From Umbelopsis ramanniana AG (taxonomy: Eukaryota; Mucoromycota; Umbelopsidomycetes; Umbelopsidales; Umbelopsidaceae), in the NCBI RefSeq assembly GCF_025399195.1, contig NW_026252094.1:1-64000 (forward strand): DNA of 64,000 bases, written 5' to 3'. The position numbers and the translations under genes were made by a program. Under the pieces are notes generated by a model, which did no database searches, had not been told where the DNA came from, and worked only from the letters and a program-made list of their open reading frames with translations. Numbering within the stretch: the first letter of the stretch is position 1; the number at the start of each line of letters is the position of its first letter. Shown here piece by piece: positions 60,645 through 64,000 of this stretch.

Positions 60645-61465
60645 AGAGGGTGCTTATGTCCACCCATTTGATGCAGACTCTTGATACCTACAGAGGCGTC
60701 AGTTTGGCCGTTTCCTCTGAAATTTTTAATAAACAACTACTGTTCTGTTGTGAAAGCGAATTTGGGTTCACTGAAAGCTGCTGTTGAAGAGGACGGCTCG
60801 TAGTGTGCTTTCATTGTGTTGAAGACGTTGATATTGACGGTTGACAGCGCATCTTAGATATGAGCTTCCACCCATGCCGGAAGTGAGCACTTTCAGTAGT
60901 CGGAAAAAACTGCCACCAGCACCGCTATAAGAGGTATTTTCCCAAGAGCTAACTTCATACTTTAAACCCACGTCATATAAGCCGCTGCTTTAAAGGTATG
61001 CGAGATATTGCAGGAGGTTTCGTCGTTAAAATACTGCGAGAAAAATAGCATTTGAAATGATCGAAATAAAAGAAAATCGCCCAAAAATCCGTCCTGAAGT
61101 CAAGCCTGGCAAGCACAAATCAGAATCGCTTGATATATTGCTATTCTTGGTGCTTCAATGTGGAAGTGGATGTTTATAGAGACTACCGTGGAAATTGGTC
61201 TCCTTCCGGAGATTCTAATGAAACGAGACTAAGCAAACTCTTCTACAAGCATTCAGCGTTATTTACCTGATGTTAGTGGAATAGAAAAGAGAAATGTGCT
61301 TACCGAGCTCTTAATGTATAAACGAACTTCCATCTTAAAGTGCTAAAGCAGGTATCACATTCAAATCATCTCGTCTATCACCTGAAGGTTTGGCTCAAGT
61401 TTTGGCTGGCGGAAAACTCATGTATGTTTATTACTCTTTGATTCTCTATTACATTCCATGTTACA
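60645..61465. other. Intergenic, convergent 3' ends
   Basis: 820 bp between the hydrolase stop (+) and the stop of the 589-residue orphan (-). AATAAAC at about 60727 is a possible polyadenylation signal for the hydrolase. No gene seen. Confidence 0.55.
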
Positions 61466-63235
61466 TTATCCTATTCTCACACCTGTGGCTATCCGTGAGG
61501 TAAGTTTGATGTGCCCCTCACAGCATCGATATATATCTGCACTTGTCCGTGTCGCTTTTCGAATGTGTAACGCATTCCTTTGGTGTCTCGTAGAGGTTCT
61601 GCCTTTCATTAGTATCGCCTGCTCTATTACATTGCATACCCCTATTTCGTCATCATTTTCTCTAGATATCGATGTGTACACTCCAGCTTGTAACAAATCT
61701 TCAGCTGAAGGAGGAATGCACAGTTTTTGAGCTCCCGTGAATTTAGCACTTTGAAACGCTCCAAAATTATTCTTGCTATACGTAGCCGATCCGCCTTCTA
61801 CCTGAATGCACTTGAGTAACTCAGCCATTTCCTTTCCATCCATGACAATATCCGATGCTTGTAGCTCTTGCGATGCTTTCAATTCTTGATTTTTGCCATC
61901 CACATCTTGTCGATCCACCGCAAATATGAAAATACTCTCGTCTACCCTAAGATTTATCAAATCCTTATCTCCGGCAAGCAGTATTGCGCTTTTGATATTC
62001 CTTTTGAACTTGTAAGTACTGGTTGCATATCGGCGAGTACCTGGATGAAACTTTGAATACATAGAATGGGGGTCGTAAAAAGTAGCTCCAACAAAGACAT
62101 TGGGCGGCGATCGACCGTCTGCAAGAAAACGATATGACGCTAACAACGTTGCCGCCTTGAGAATATCCCTTATATCGCCGCATTTTAGTTCTTGATCCGC
62201 TACTCCCAGATGGCTCAAGAAAGGAGTGCTTTTTGGTTGAATTAATGTTGCTTTGAAGTTCTCTAGATCAGTGTTACACTCGCTCGATAATTTGAGAATG
62301 TCATCGCGCGAAGTAAGCGGAGAAGTGCTTAGCAAGTCTTCGTATTCCACTTTACCTAATAAAGCTTGATGACTGCGCGAGATCAATTCACAGTCTTTGC
62401 AGTTTTTGCATTTATCTGCAAGGTCCAGTAGATAGTAGGAGCCAGAAGAGAGTGTGCATTCCAATATGCAAGATGCGTACAGGCGAATCCAGGCCAAAGC
62501 AGATGAGGGAGTATGCTGGGCTATAGCTTCTGCACAGTTAAATCTGAACAATTCAAGGACGTTTTCAAAAGCTGTATCTTCCTCTACAAGTACAGATTTC
62601 ATCAGCTTTCGCAAACCATGAAGCAGTATTTTGGCGTACTTTGCAACCGCCCAGTCTGCTTTCGGCATTCCACAAGTTTCATCCCATCTTTCATCATCAT
62701 TATGACCCTTAGGTGGACGATACCGGACCTTCACGGGATAGCGAGGATGGTTTAAAATGTTGATAGCGTGACCTACAAGAATCATCTCCAGACGTCGCCC
62801 ATCGTGCATACAAAGTTTTCCGGTCCAGCACATTGGAGATGCTAAACACATCGTGAAGCGATCGCGAAAGCCAAAGCTGCGCCAAGTCTTCTTTCCAGGG
62901 AAATGTTTACCTTGCTCCAGCATCATATGGCACAGGGCTAGACCGTGAACATTAGATATGTCTGGGTTATCTACAATCATTGTCTTTAATATTTGACGAC
63001 ATTTCACGATAGACACATGCAGTTTAGATATAGCCAACAGCATTTTCACAAAGGTATCTTTGAAGTACAGTTCCCGGCAAATGGCTGCTTTATCGCATCT
63101 GTATTGTTGCAAGCGTTCTTGAACATTAGTGCGTTCTATAAAACCTTTCATAAATGCATTTGTGGGTAGTGCACGCGTATCGTACACACCGTTGATATTA
63201 TGTTCCATTAGACAACGCGCATGTAGAATCTCCAT
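61466..63235 (-). CDS. Orphan 589-residue intronless protein
   Basis: A single uninterrupted ATG-started frame. I do not recognise any family. Visible features: many Cys/His and aromatic residues early (MEILHARCLMEHNINGVYDT); a conserved-looking block WRSFGFRDRFTMCLASPMCW followed by HDGRRLEMILVGHAINIL; KVRYRPPKGHNDDERWDETC; a cysteine cluster DKCKNCKDCELI in the middle; and a basic-aromatic stretch FYDPHSMYSKFHPGTRRYAT. No membrane segment, signal peptide, nuclease or transposase motif that I can name. It is the only long intronless gene here among neighbours with many introns, which could mean a retrocopy, a lineage-specific family or a domesticated element. Composition is otherwise like its neighbours and the frame is intact. 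Confidence 0.75.
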   Translation of the reverse strand: MEILHARCLMEHNINGVYDTRALPTNAFMKGFIERTNVQERLQQYRCDKAAICRELYFKDTFVKMLLAISKLHVSIVKCRQILKTMIVDNPDISNVHGLALCHMMLEQGKHFPGKKTWRSFGFRDRFTMCLASPMCWTGKLCMHDGRRLEMILVGHAINILNHPRYPVKVRYRPPKGHNDDERWDETCGMPKADWAVAKYAKILLHGLRKLMKSVLVEEDTAFENVLELFRFNCAEAIAQHTPSSALAWIRLYASCILECTLSSGSYYLLDLADKCKNCKDCELISRSHQALLGKVEYEDLLSTSPLTSRDDILKLSSECNTDLENFKATLIQPKSTPFLSHLGVADQELKCGDIRDILKAATLLASYRFLADGRSPPNVFVGATFYDPHSMYSKFHPGTRRYATSTYKFKRNIKSAILLAGDKDLINLRVDESIFIFAVDRQDVDGKNQELKASQELQASDIVMDGKEMAELLKCIQVEGGSATYSKNNFGAFQSAKFTGAQKLCIPPSAEDLLQAGVYTSISRENDDEIGVCNVIEQAILMKGRTSTRHQRNALHIRKATRTSADIYRCCEGHIKLTSRIATGVRIG

Positions 63236-64000
63236 TTTTGTAATTTTAGAGTGTTTCAGGGTCTTTGGAGATCAGTCGCATTTATACCAGAATACAAAGT
63301 TTTGACTTCATACAGAAATTTGGGTTGCACCTTACTTGATTGGACGCCATGTTAGCGCATCCTGAATAATGAGTTGCTGCGGGAATTCTGATACGCAGAC
63401 ACCATCGAGATTCAAAGTTAACTTCCAGCAACTATCCAGTTTGTAAATGACAGGGAAACGGTTCACACGAGCAATGAGATATCTTACTTTCATGCTCAGG
63501 AATCAGTCAGCAATGCCTTCAGTTGGGACGCCAGTATCAAAATCTTATCAGTCTTATGAAGAGTAACGAATGAAAATATCGATGGCGGTGAAGACAAGCC
63601 AAACTCACCAGTTCGTAGCGCCACTAAAATGCTAACTCTTGACATTCAATCTTTGCGTTCGAACTGACTTGCGAGAATGGCCGTTCGTTGCATAGATGTC
63701 GATGATACACTCGAAAGGAGACTTCAAGCTTGCGAACACTTGTGACCATTGGATTGAAACTCGGGTGCTGAAAATTAACATATTGCAAGGTATTAGTGAA
63801 ATGAAATATCTTTGCTTCTGATTTTGATTTCTTTCCCAATGGTCAGTCGTCCCTTGGTTATGCTGAAAAGTAGTGATTGAATGAACTATCTACATCAATG
63901 AATTTACTGTAAATATATATTTGTACGTTACGGCTAGGGACCTTGCAGTTAAGATATGATGGAAAGCTTATACTAAATAATAAAACGTTCAAATACATGG
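63236..64000. other. Upstream region of the orphan gene, window end
   Basis: 765 bp with short frames only; a 71-codon minus-strand frame at 63624-63839 lacks an ATG start. No gene supported. Another gene may begin beyond the window. Confidence 0.5.

Overview
This window is nuclear DNA of an intron-rich filamentous fungus. Introns are short (about 50-120 bp, GT-AG with one clear GC-AG). Genes are densely packed on both strands, and mitochondrial leader peptides, a diaphanous-type formin with a poly-proline FH1 region, GCN2 and Mediator Med12 are all eukaryotic. Two carotenoid-cleavage oxygenases with matching intron positions, plus a SETD4-type methyltransferase and an ABTB1-type ankyrin/BTB protein (gene types not typical of yeasts), point to an early-diverging lineage, most likely Mucoromycota. 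I cannot name the genus. I saw no tRNA, rRNA, CRISPR array or intact transposon.

Layout. 0-2 kb: 3' part of a SETD4-like SET-domain methyltransferase (+). 2-5.4 kb: no assignable gene. 5.5-7.9 kb: mitochondrial type II NADH dehydrogenase (+). 8.1-8.7 kb: small mitochondrial membrane protein (-). 8.7-11.4 kb: gene-poor, with a few unassigned coding-like segments. 11.5 kb: small cysteine-rich protein (+). 12.9-19.6 kb: Med12 (-). 20.1-22.0 kb: ankyrin-BTB protein (-). 22.8-23.9 kb: NmrA-like protein (+). 24.4-30.4 kb: GCN2 kinase (-). 31.3-33.4 kb: glucosidase II beta subunit (-). 33.7-35.6 kb: carotenoid oxygenase 1 (-). 36.1-41.9 kb: formin (+). 42.4-44.4 kb: arrestin-domain protein (-). 44.5-46.0 kb: PP2A leucine carboxyl methyltransferase (-), head to head with a mitochondrial Trm61-like tRNA methyltransferase (46.2-47.4 kb, +). 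49.3-50.9 kb: phosphatidylserine decarboxylase (+). 51.1-53.9 kb: ATRIP/Rad26-like checkpoint protein (-), head to head with mitochondrial ribosomal protein uL10m (54.1-54.9 kb, +). 55.4-57.3 kb: carotenoid oxygenase 2 (-). 59.5-60.6 kb: HSL-type alpha/beta hydrolase (+). 61.5-63.2 kb: intronless 589-residue orphan (-).

Most genes are housekeeping and functionally independent. The parts with most biological interest are the pair of carotenoid oxygenases about 20 kb apart (in Mucorales such enzymes start the trisporoid sex-hormone pathway), the formin whose FH1 prolines are split over three frame-neutral mini-exons plus the FH2-joining exon, the mitochondrial Trm61 paralogue, and several very small coding exons (15 and 27 nt) found only by reconstructing splicing. 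No clear new multi-gene system was found. The best candidates for undescribed biology are the 589-residue orphan, the cysteine-rich 133-residue protein and the gene-poor stretches at 2-5 kb and 9-11 kb.
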